A stretch of 6,462 nt of DNA from an uncultured Acidobacteriota bacterium. GTDB taxonomy: Bacteria > Acidobacteriota > Blastocatellia > Pyrinomonadales > Pyrinomonadaceae. Below, in pieces: positions 1 to 5,097 of the stretch (positions are counted from its first letter, which is position 1; the number at the start of each line of letters is the position of its first letter). The notes under the pieces were generated by a model. That model had not been told where the DNA came from, made no database searches, and saw only the letters and a program-made list of their open reading frames with translations. The stretch lies in NCBI GenBank assembly GCA_902826385.1, contig CADEEU010000219.1:1-6462 (forward strand). Direction: 5' to 3'. Position numbers and translations under genes: made by a program.

Positions 1-498
1 TTCGATCATAGCGATGGCTTCTTTTATGCCGCCTACGCCGGTGTCGGCCGCTTCCATGACTTCCATCTTCCAGCCCTGACGTTCGGCGTAGCGGGCATAC
101 ATTCGCAGAATCTCGCCCGCAAAAAGCGTTGCTTCGTCACCGCCGGTTCCGGCACGGATCTCAAGGATGACGTTCTTCTCATCGTTCGGGTCCTGCGGCA
201 GAAGAAGCACCTTTAGCTCTTCTTCGGCTTCGGGAAGCTTGGGTTCAATCTCGGCTATTTCGGCGAGTGCCAACTCGCGCATTTCGTCATCGTCGGCCGC
301 ATCGGCCATTTCGCGCGCATCGGCCAGGGCCTCGGTCATTTTTCTGACCTCGCGATATTTTTCTACGATAATGCCCAGGCTTCTATGCTGCTTCATCAAC
401 TTTGCATAGGCCGACATATCGGACATAAACTCCGGCGACGATATCTGCGCCGTCAGGTCCTCGTAGTTTTTTTCGATCTGTGCAAGTTTCTCCAGCAT
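1..498 (-). CDS. prfA: Peptide chain release factor 1 (RF1), N-terminal 166 residues, cut by the window edge
   Basis: RF1 recognises UAA and UAG in the ribosomal A site and triggers hydrolysis of peptidyl-tRNA in the cytoplasm. Seen here: an ATG at 498 opens a frame that runs unbroken to base 1. It begins MLEKLAQIEKNYEDL, continues as a charged, Ala/Glu-rich helical domain (about residues 1-95), and then shows DPNDEKN followed by EIRAGTGGDEATLFAGE at about 112-129. That motif is the RF1 signature and distinguishes it from RF2, which has AGAGGTEA-like sequence there. The family is usually about 355-360 residues, so the codon-recognition (PxT-type) loop and the catalytic GGQ lie outside the window. 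The start fits the family N-terminus, but only weak purine signals precede it. It is downstream of the DUF1385 gene across a 119-base gap, a linkage with rpmE and DUF1385 also known in other bacteria. Identity is secure. Confidence 0.95.
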   Translation of the reverse strand, partial: MLEKLAQIEKNYEDLTAQISSPEFMSDMSAYAKLMKQHRSLGIIVEKYREVRKMTEALADAREMADAADDDEMRELALAEIAEIEPKLPEAEEELKVLLLPQDPNDEKNVILEIRAGTGGDEATLFAGEILRMYARYAERQGWKMEVMEAADTGVGGIKEAIAMIE

Positions 499-507
499 AA
501 AAAGCTA

Positions 508-612
508 TTTGCCCGCGAATTACGCGAAAGGAAGCGAATAAAAATCAGAGAAGATGCCCAGCGAATTATGAACGATCGATATTTGAGCTCATTCGCCTAT
601 TTCGCGGGCAAA
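508..612. repeat. Inverted-repeat element with iterated TTCGC words between the DUF1385 gene and prfA
   Basis: The 119-base gap is built around a perfect 12-bp inverted repeat, TTTGCCCGCGAA (508-519) and TTCGCGGGCAAA (601-612), separated by 81 bases. Inside it, AAGCGAAT (532-539) can pair with ATTCGCCT (591-598) with one wobble, giving a second nested helix. Read on the minus strand, TTCGC recurs at 561-565, 534-538, 524-528 and 515-519, with the last three about 9-10 bases apart. No credible gene lies here. It would be transcribed as part of the cluster message just 5' of prfA. It could be a dispersed repeat of MITE or REP type, or a processing or translation-control structure. The pairing is directly visible; function is unknown. 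Confidence 0.6.
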
Positions 613-617
613 ACTTC

Positions 618-1763
618 TTAAGCCGTCTGCGGCTCTAGTTTGAGCGATTCGTCCAACGCTCGAATTGCAACCTCCAACTGCTCACCGTCCGGTTCCTGCG
701 TCGTAATGTTCTGCAGCCACAGGCCGGGCAGCGTCATGATCTTGAAGATTGGGCCCGATTCTTTTTTGGCTGCGTAACGGATGATCTCGTACGACAGGCC
801 GGCGACCAGCGGCATAAGTGCGATACGCACGACAAGGTTCAGCCACATCGCATCGAACTTTATGACCGAGAACAGGACGATCGCAACTAGCATTACGACC
901 ATCAGAAACGATGTTCCGCATCGCGGATGCTGACGCTTCTGGACCGCGGCGTTATCGACGCTTAGGTCCAGGCCTTTTTCCCAGGTGAAAACCGTCTTGT
1001 GCTCAGCACCGTGATATTCGAACACGCGCCGGATATCTTTAAGGTACGACATCGAAAAGATCATCACTATAAAGAAGAACATCCGGACAAGGCCGTCGAT
1101 CAGATTAAACGCGACCCACGAATGCGGCTTTATCTCCCAGATATATGCTTTCGCGGTTGCCCAAATGCTTGAGCCTTCGACGATCACTGGAGCCTCAGCC
1201 CAGCCCAACCAGATGAATGCAACATTCGTCAACAGCAGCGGCGCCACAATAAAAAGCAGGATGTTGAAACCGAGAGCAAAAATTATCGAACCGACGGCGC
1301 TGGCTGATTGTGTTAGCTTTTTGGGTTTCGCCTCTTTCTCTTTCTCAGGCATAACGACCTTGACCGGAGCTTTCAGAAAGGCCTCGTCCTCGGTTCCTTC
1401 GGCCAAAACAGCCTGAGTTTCTAAAACCTTTTCTTTTGTCAGCTCTTCCTGGGCCTTCAAATCTTCTTCGTATATGCGGGCTGAAAAATTCAACGCTTTG
1501 ATGCCCAACGCCATTGACTGGATCAAAGTCGCACCGCCGCGAAGCACTGGCCAACCTAGCCACTTATACTTATCGCTCCATTTCGGAAGGCTTTCGGCCG
1601 TGGTCACGATCTCGCCGTCGGATTTGCGGCAGGCAATTGCATAGGCGGACGGCGTGCGCATCATCACGCCTTCCATCACGGCCTGGCCGCCGACGATCAG
1701 ATCGCGCTCCATCGCGAAGACGGTGTGCAGAAATTTAAGTTTTCGGCTGGAAGTTCTTTTCAT
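618..1763 (-). CDS. DUF1385 (YqhQ-like) multi-pass membrane protein
   Basis: Member of the DUF1385 family (Bacillus YqhQ type), an integral membrane protein whose biochemical role is not established. Numbered from the ATG at 1763 (381 residues): the family N-terminal motif GGQAVMEGVMMR is at 25-36, a Lys/Glu-rich, probably cytoplasmic stretch at about 98-150, and hydrophobic segments at about 157-186, 217-239, 284-303 and 308-328. Conserved polar motifs are YHGAEHKTV (250-258), HPRCGTSF (279-286) and GLSYEI (322-327), placed between or beside membrane segments. His and Cys there could bind metal, but that is inference. The frame also opens at a TTG at 1772, and an ATG at 1712 (MERDLIVGGQ) would give 364 residues. 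None has a strong Shine-Dalgarno, so the start is uncertain. It lies between rpmE and prfA on the same strand, which suggests a link with translation or co-regulation. Confidence 0.9.
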   Translation of the reverse strand: MKRTSSRKLKFLHTVFAMERDLIVGGQAVMEGVMMRTPSAYAIACRKSDGEIVTTAESLPKWSDKYKWLGWPVLRGGATLIQSMALGIKALNFSARIYEEDLKAQEELTKEKVLETQAVLAEGTEDEAFLKAPVKVVMPEKEKEAKPKKLTQSASAVGSIIFALGFNILLFIVAPLLLTNVAFIWLGWAEAPVIVEGSSIWATAKAYIWEIKPHSWVAFNLIDGLVRMFFFIVMIFSMSYLKDIRRVFEYHGAEHKTVFTWEKGLDLSVDNAAVQKRQHPRCGTSFLMVVMLVAIVLFSVIKFDAMWLNLVVRIALMPLVAGLSYEIIRYAAKKESGPIFKIMTLPGLWLQNITTQEPDGEQLEVAIRALDESLKLEPQTA

Positions 1764-1820
1764 ACGGTTCAATTGACGGCTGGCAAGCCCGTACCGTTGC
1801 CTTTGTCTTTTAAAGAACTA

Positions 1821-1893
1821 ACGCCGGCTTGATTTCACCTGTCGCGGGCGTATCGAAATACACCAACAGCGACCGGCGGTGTCTAGCCGGCGT
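1821..1893. repeat. GC-rich inverted repeat in the rpmE-DUF1385 gap
   Basis: ACGCCGGCT (1821-1829) and AGCCGGCGT (1885-1893) are a perfect 9-bp inverted repeat 55 bases apart. The right arm can pair instead with a nearer partner: CCGGC at 1873-1877 with GCCGG at 1886-1890, over an 8-base loop. The two pairings exclude each other. The gap is the untranslated stretch between the rpmE stop and the DUF1385 start, so such a structure could influence read-through or stability of the downstream message. There is no T-run on the minus strand directly after the stem, so a classic intrinsic terminator for rpmE is not seen. The pairing is visible; any function is speculative. Confidence 0.35.
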
Positions 1894-1939
1894 CGAATTT
1901 TAAGTAGCTAATATTGTTGTCTGGCAAAAATCACGGTCA

Positions 1940-2203
1940 TTAAACAGATGCGTTTTCCGTAGCTTCTCCAGGTGCCGCAGCCTGGACCGTCTCGGTCTGG
2001 CCGCCGCGTGAATAACGACGCTTAAAGCGGTCAACGCGTCCCGCCGTATCGACCAGCTTTTGCTTACCGGTAAAGAACGGATGGCAGTCAGAACAAATTT
2101 CGACGTGCAGGTCGTCCTTCATGGTAGAACCGGTCTTAAACGAGTGCCCGCAGGCACAGATCACATTGATCTCGTGGTAATTCGGATGAATATCTTGTTT
2201 CAT
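1940..2203 (-). CDS. rpmE: 50S ribosomal protein bL31, zinc-binding form
   Basis: bL31 is a small protein of the large ribosomal subunit that reaches across to the 30S head. The 87-residue product starts MKQDIHPNYHEINVICACGHSF, the standard family N-terminus. It has the zinc ligands C16 and C18 (CAC) and C37 and C40 (CSDCHPFFTG), so it is the cysteine-containing type A form. KLVDTAGRVDRFKRRY (49-64) is the usual rRNA-binding basic end. The last ~20 residues (GGQTETVQAAAPGEATENASV) form an Ala/Glu/Thr-rich tail; most bL31 proteins are about 65-80 residues, so the tail is on the long side. AGG immediately before the ATG at 2203 is too close to be an ideal ribosome site. It is first in the cluster and has a good promoter upstream. 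Confidence 0.95.
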   Translation of the reverse strand: MKQDIHPNYHEINVICACGHSFKTGSTMKDDLHVEICSDCHPFFTGKQKLVDTAGRVDRFKRRYSRGGQTETVQAAAPGEATENASV

Positions 2204-2251
2204 AGCCTTTGTTCAAGCCCCCTTGTAAGTCCGTTATAGAGACAAACCTAA

Positions 2252-2280
2252 ATATTACGCCTGAATGTTACGACAGTCAA
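2252..2280 (-). promoter_or_regulatory. Predicted sigma70-type promoter for rpmE
   Basis: On the minus strand, TTGACT (2275-2280) and TAATAT (2252-2257) are separated by exactly 17 bases, five of six matches to each consensus hexamer. Transcription would start near 2245, leaving a 5' leader of about 40 bases before the rpmE ATG. It could drive rpmE and, if no terminator intervenes, DUF1385 and prfA. It lies divergent to ssrA. The match is visible, but there is no experimental support. Confidence 0.6.
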
Positions 2281-2368
2281 GCTTTTGGCGGTCGGGTCCG
2301 CTCGGTTGGCTGACAACTTGGTTGTTTCATTTTTCATCTTAATACGGTAAACTGAGCTTCCTTTTTAT

Positions 2369-2742
2369 GGGGGCGACAGGCTTCGACAGGGGCTTGTATA
2401 GATCTTTGGATGCACGTCGGGCTTTTTGTAGGTGAGCTCGTTAAAAAAACTTGCAAAACACAAATGCTAATCAAGAATTAGCTCTTGCTGCCTAATTAAC
2501 TTTAGCTACAGCAATGTCTTACGGGAAGTCCGCCTGATGCGACCCGATAAGGCATAACCCAGTTCAGGCTCGCTTCACGCCTCCACCTGCAGCGTGCGGT
2601 TAAAGTTAGCCGGGTATGTTGAGGAAGAGGTCTTGTCGGTTCACCTGCTCTTCTTCAGCGAGACACGAGTGAACCGACTAAACGTGTAGATTTCACTGGT
2701 CGCAACCTTTGGATGCGGGTTCGATTCCCGCCGCCTCCACCA
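2369..2742 (+). ncRNA. ssrA: Transfer-messenger RNA (tmRNA)
   Basis: tmRNA, charged with alanine and bound by SmpB, enters ribosomes stalled on broken messages and supplies a short reading frame that tags the product for proteolysis. The 5' end GGGGGCGA (from 2369) pairs with CGCCTCC (2732-2738) in a 7-bp acceptor stem whose third pair is G2371-U2736, the AlaRS identity wobble. The 3' ACCA is encoded. The T arm is GCGGG-TTCGATT-CCCGC (2715-2731). Pseudoknot 1 is visible: CGGGC (2418-2422) with GCTCG (2436-2440), and GTAGGT (2428-2433) with ACTTGC (2449-2454). The length of 374 bases is normal for an undivided tmRNA. It is transcribed away from rpmE; I see no convincing promoter for it in 2281-2368, and processing at the 5' end by RNase P is expected for this RNA class. 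One-piece form, not permuted. Confidence 0.97.
2466..2495 (+). other. tmRNA tag reading frame, ANQELALAA then stop
   Basis: The frame ending in TAA at 2493-2495 reads GCT AAT CAA GAA TTA GCT CTT GCT GCC, giving ANQELALAA, with the LALAA end recognised by ClpXP-type proteases. I chose GCT at 2466 as the resume codon because exactly 11 unpaired bases (2455-2465, AAAACACAAAT) separate it from the 3' strand of pseudoknot 1, the same arrangement I recall in E. coli. With the alanine carried by tmRNA, the added peptide would be AANQELALAA. A second in-frame stop is not seen directly after the first. Confidence 0.8.
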
Positions 2743-2826
2743 TATCTTTTAAGCGATTGCCTATTTTAGTTGCCGTTTTGTTGCACGGATGCCATTTGCA
2801 AACGCGCAAAACAATCTTTTCTCGAA

Positions 2827-4245
2827 TCAGTCAGGAAACGCTATAAGTTGCGGCGATGGACCGCCGGAGCGTTTAGATTTTATCTCCAGCACGTAAACGT
2901 CGTTGCCTAGGTTTTGAAACCGTGTGCGGCCGAACGGGCCGATTGTGTAGTATCTCTTTTCGTTTGTGGCAACATTGGTCAATTCGGCGATCGATCCGAG
3001 CAGCCGTCCGGCTGGTCCCGGCGGGGGAAATGTGACGAAGCCCGAGCTTGAAGAGGATGATCCGGTGCTAACTTCGTATGCGCCGATATCGACAGGATTG
3101 AATATCCCGCCTCGCAAAAATCCTCGCCGCTGGTCCCAGAAAAGTCTTACTTGGGCCGCCGGGCCGGGGCAAGTCGCATTCCAGACACAGCTATTCCCGG
3201 CGTTGACCGCAGGACTGCCGTTCAACAGCGCGTGCGTATCCGTCTGTCCGCCGTTGTCGGCGAGCGGCGCCAGCATCGGATTGATCGAGTTGTCCATGCT
3301 GACCCGATCTCCAATGACGCCGTCGGAAAACCCGGTACTTCCTCGATCGTCGGTGACGATGTTGTTGCCAAGCGATGTAAATGCACCCGAGATAGATGTG
3401 CCGGTCGCAAAGCCGCCTGTTGAGTCAATGATGGTGTTGAGCATAGCGACCGTTCCCCCGGCGTCATTGAAAATCGTTCGTGTCTGATTAAGAACAGATA
3501 TGTTCTGCGTTAGTGTACAGTTCACGAGCAGAACGTTGCCGCCATTCCAGATCGCGCCGCCGTCGCCTGACGTACCATTACCGCTAAAGGTTGAGTCGAA
3601 GATCTTAATCGTTCCGGATGTCGTATTGTGGATCGCTCCCGACCGCTCATAGCTGCTGTTTCCCCTAAACAGCGAACGCATAATCGTGAGGTCTCCGGAA
3701 TTGTGAATCCCGGCGGCGTAACTAGAGGAACTATTATCAATAAACGAGACCTCGATGAGTTGGAGGGTGCCACTGTTAAGCAATGCTCCGGATGGGATAC
3801 CTTTCCCGCCGTTCGCATCGCGAAGCGTTACGCCGCGAATGACCCCAGAACCCAAAAAGCCAATCATTGAAAAGAATTTTTGTCCCGGTTGCGAACGGAT
3901 GGTCAGCTTGCGGGCGCCCGGACCAACAATCGAAATATTGTATGAAAAAATCGTTAACGGACCCGTAAGGTCTATAACGGCGGGATATTGGAGAGCAAAG
4001 GTGACGATATCGCCCGGGACAGTATTGCCCTGGACAGTCCCGGCCCTCGTCTCCTCTATTGCTGCTCGGAAACTGCATTGACCATTCGAGTCCGAGCAGA
4101 CGCGGTCGCCCGGCGTTACATCGCTGGTATCCGCAGTCGTATTTACCGTAAAGACCTTTGCGCCGGTTTGTGAAAATATCGGAATTGCTCCGACAACAAA
4201 AAACAAAACGAAAAGAACGACAATCGGGAGGCTTGCGGCTTTCAT
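2827..4245 (-). CDS. Exported CSLREAI / choice-of-anchor Q beta-helix protein
   Basis: A 472-residue exported protein of unknown specific role, probably surface-attached or secreted. Residues 1-26 form a signal peptide (Lys2, hydrophobic core about 6-22, possible cleavage after FSQ). A CSLREAI-type motif (CSFRAAI, 57-63) follows KVFTVNTTADTSD. A right-handed beta-helix spans about 85-300: turns with a G-A/G-L/I-x-N pattern recur at about 153, 179, 203, 230 and 257, spaced 24-27 residues. A choice-of-anchor Q segment follows (INPMLAPLADNGGQTDTHAL, then GSPAVNAG and DIGAYE, 321-391). A Ser-rich linker (396-401) leads to a C-terminal module (about 412-472) with PFG, RF, Y and KSKR landmarks, related to the C-terminus of the protease at 5098. 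The ATG at 4245 has no clear Shine-Dalgarno. No catalytic residues are recognised; adhesion or matrix roles are possible but unproven. Confidence 0.85.
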   Translation of the reverse strand: MKAASLPIVVLFVLFFVVGAIPIFSQTGAKVFTVNTTADTSDVTPGDRVCSDSNGQCSFRAAIEETRAGTVQGNTVPGDIVTFALQYPAVIDLTGPLTIFSYNISIVGPGARKLTIRSQPGQKFFSMIGFLGSGVIRGVTLRDANGGKGIPSGALLNSGTLQLIEVSFIDNSSSSYAAGIHNSGDLTIMRSLFRGNSSYERSGAIHNTTSGTIKIFDSTFSGNGTSGDGGAIWNGGNVLLVNCTLTQNISVLNQTRTIFNDAGGTVAMLNTIIDSTGGFATGTSISGAFTSLGNNIVTDDRGSTGFSDGVIGDRVSMDNSINPMLAPLADNGGQTDTHALLNGSPAVNAGNSCVWNATCPGPAAQVRLFWDQRRGFLRGGIFNPVDIGAYEVSTGSSSSSSGFVTFPPPGPAGRLLGSIAELTNVATNEKRYYTIGPFGRTRFQNLGNDVYVLEIKSKRSGGPSPQLIAFPD

Positions 4246-4351
4246 AACTATTCGGTGAAACGTGAGTATTTTCGCTAAATTTGATTATTGCATAAGATGC
4301 TTAGATAGATGCAAGTGATTTTCAAACGGATGGCCAGGCGCAAAAACAGCT

Positions 4352-4876
4352 ATGGTCAAATTTTCCGGTGAGATTTATAAGATCGGAATCAATCCGGTGG
4401 TCGATCCGCCGGATGTGGTGCTGACCGCGCTGTTCGAAGCAGCCGGCAGATCTAAAGGGCCGCTACCGGTTTGCGGGAAGCTAAGCGGCGCCGAGTTTAT
4501 CCAGACGCTCGTGAAATACGGCGGAAAATGGCGGCTTTACATCAACGGGCCAATGCTGAAGGATTCGGGTTTGAAGGTCGGTGACGCGGCGAAAGTTGAG
4601 ATCGAATTCGACCCGCGACCGCGCGAGGTGTCGATGCCGCCGGAGTTTGCCAAGGCCTTAAAGAAAGACAAGATGGCGAGAACGCAGTTCGACGCCCTTT
4701 CGCCCAGCCGACAAAAAGAGGTTTTGCGATATCTCGGTTCCCTAAAGACAAAGGAATCGATGACGCGTAATATCGACAAACTGATAAAAAATCTGCGTGG
4801 TGATGACTCGGAACCCAATCACATCACGATGTGGGACCGCTCGCTTAAAAGAAAAAAGAGGATGTCTGGAAAGTAG
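4352..4876 (+). CDS. DUF1905 domain fused to a YdeI/OmdA-like helical domain
   Basis: A 174-residue soluble, probably cytoplasmic protein. Residues about 3-88 match the DUF1905 fold, a small beta-barrel with the family landmarks F-x-G-x-I near the start, W60-x-x-Y-I-N-G in the middle and KVGDAAKVEIEFD at 75-87. Residues about 95-150 match the YdeI/OmpD-associated (OmdA, bacteriocin-protection) helical region: PPEFAKAL, a phenylalanine followed by LSPSRQKEVLRYL, then KESMTRNIDKLIKNLRG. The last 25 residues are basic (DRSLKRKKRMSGK). The two domains are commonly joined in this order. The family function is not settled; older literature links YdeI to resistance to stress and antimicrobial agents. 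The gene stands alone, divergent from the beta-helix gene and convergent with the protease gene. The ATG at 4352 has only a weak upstream AGG. Confidence 0.85.
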   Translation: MVKFSGEIYKIGINPVVDPPDVVLTALFEAAGRSKGPLPVCGKLSGAEFIQTLVKYGGKWRLYINGPMLKDSGLKVGDAAKVEIEFDPRPREVSMPPEFAKALKKDKMARTQFDALSPSRQKEVLRYLGSLKTKESMTRNIDKLIKNLRGDDSEPNHITMWDRSLKRKKRMSGK

Positions 4877-4882
4877 CTCGAC

Positions 4883-4910
4883 CGGCTCCTGCGGAGCCAA
4901 ATGTTTATAG
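4883..4910 (+). repeat. Hairpin unit 1
   Basis: GGCTCC (4884-4889) and GGAGCC (4893-4898) form a perfect 6-bp stem over a TGC loop, followed by the tail AAATGTTTATAG. It is the most stable hairpin of the array. It is not followed by a T-run, so it is not a typical intrinsic terminator for the gene ending at 4876, though it could still protect the 3' end. Confidence 0.65.
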
Positions 4911-4933
4911 AAAGCGGCGATAGAAACCACTGA

Positions 4934-4960
4934 AGCTCCGTAGAAGCGGCACGTTAGATC
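4934..4960 (+). repeat. Hairpin unit 2, degenerate
   Basis: It begins AGCTCCGTAGAAGCGGC and continues CACGTTAGATC. Aligned by hand to unit 4 over 22 positions it has 19 identities and one gap. The right arm carries GAAGC where a perfect palindrome would have GGAGC, so the stem is weakened. Confidence 0.55.
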
Positions 4961-4975
4961 GCACAAATGAAGAGC

Positions 4976-4994
4976 TGTGGCTCCTAGCGGAGGT
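4976..4994 (-). repeat. Hairpin unit 3
   Basis: On the minus strand it reads ACCTCCGCTAGGAGCCACA. CTCC (4981-4984) pairs with GGAG (4989-4992) over a TAGC loop. Its first 15 positions match unit 4 at 12. The tail differs from the ATGTTT tail of units 1 and 4. Confidence 0.5.
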
Positions 4995-5014
4995 TTAGCT
5001 ATTTTAACTGAAGC

Positions 5015-5042
5015 CTACAAACATTCCGCTGCTAACGGAGCT
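5015..5042 (-). repeat. Hairpin unit 4
   Basis: On the minus strand it starts AGCTCCGTTAGCAGCGG and ends AATGTTTGTAG, the inverted counterpart of unit 1. TCCG (5025-5028) and CGGA (5036-5039) can form a 4-bp stem over a 7-base loop. One base in the right arm (CAGC where GAGC is expected) breaks the longer palindrome. Confidence 0.6.
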
Positions 5043-5050
5043 GAGATCAA

Positions 5051-5064
5051 TCTGACTTTTCAGA
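5051..5064. terminator. Small hairpin between convergent genes, possible weak terminator
   Basis: TCTGA (5051-5055) and TCAGA (5060-5064) form a 5-bp stem with a 4-base loop, followed on plus by a pyrimidine-rich stretch (CATCTTCTTTC). It lies between the hairpin array and the protease stop codon at 5098. The stem is short and AT-rich and the T-run is interrupted, so termination activity is doubtful. Confidence 0.25.
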
Positions 5065-5097
5065 CATCTTCTTTCAAATTCCTGTTTTAGGCGCCGC

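Larger units (their letters stand above)
4883..5042. repeat. Intergenic hairpin-repeat array, four GCTCC/GGAGC units
   Basis: Most of the 221-base gap between the two convergent genes is occupied by four related short palindromic units, two read on plus (4883-4910, 4934-4960) and two on minus (4976-4994, 5015-5042). The outer units share a hairpin plus a nearly identical tail, AATGTTTATAG against AATGTTTGTAG, in inverted orientation, so the whole block has inverted ends like a MITE. There is no coding potential. It starts 7 bases after the upstream stop codon. The symmetrical layout between convergent genes would give folded 3' ends to both messages. I recall similar GCTCCGTAGGAGC-type repeats scattered in some environmental genomes; a genome-wide search would be needed to confirm this one is dispersed. 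Confidence 0.7.

Noticed and set aside
385..621. 78-residue plus-strand frame over the prfA start and the 499-617 gap
   Set aside because: Half of it is antisense to the secure RF1 N-terminus, and the rest runs through the inverted-repeat element. No family resemblance.
2453..2470. GCA at 2453 as tmRNA resume codon
   Set aside because: Its frame stops after AKHKC without a degron, and these bases pair in pseudoknot 1.
2775..2820. Possible ssrA terminator, GTTTTG (2775-2780) with CAAAAC (2807-2812) then AATCTTTT
   Set aside because: Only six mostly AT pairs over a 26-base loop and a broken T-run; too weak to call.
2966..3487. 173-residue open frame on plus within the beta-helix gene
   Set aside because: It is antisense to a gene with a signal peptide, recognisable domain order and motifs. 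Its own translation shows no family motif and is Pro/Ser-rich, as expected for a shadow frame.
4280..4320. Repeated AGATGC words and possible promoters in the 4246-4351 divergent gap
   Set aside because: TTGATT/TAGATA-type and TTGCAT/AATAAT-type pairs have poor spacing (15 and 19 bases) and no clear operator symmetry, so no promoter is called in either direction.
4330..4371. 13-codon frame (MARRKNSYGQIFR) overlapping the start of the DUF1905 gene
   Set aside because: Could be a leader peptide, but it has no good ribosome site and short chance frames of this size are common.
4883..5042. CRISPR array reading of the hairpin repeats
   Set aside because: Units flip orientation, diverge from each other and have irregular spacing, and there are no cas genes.
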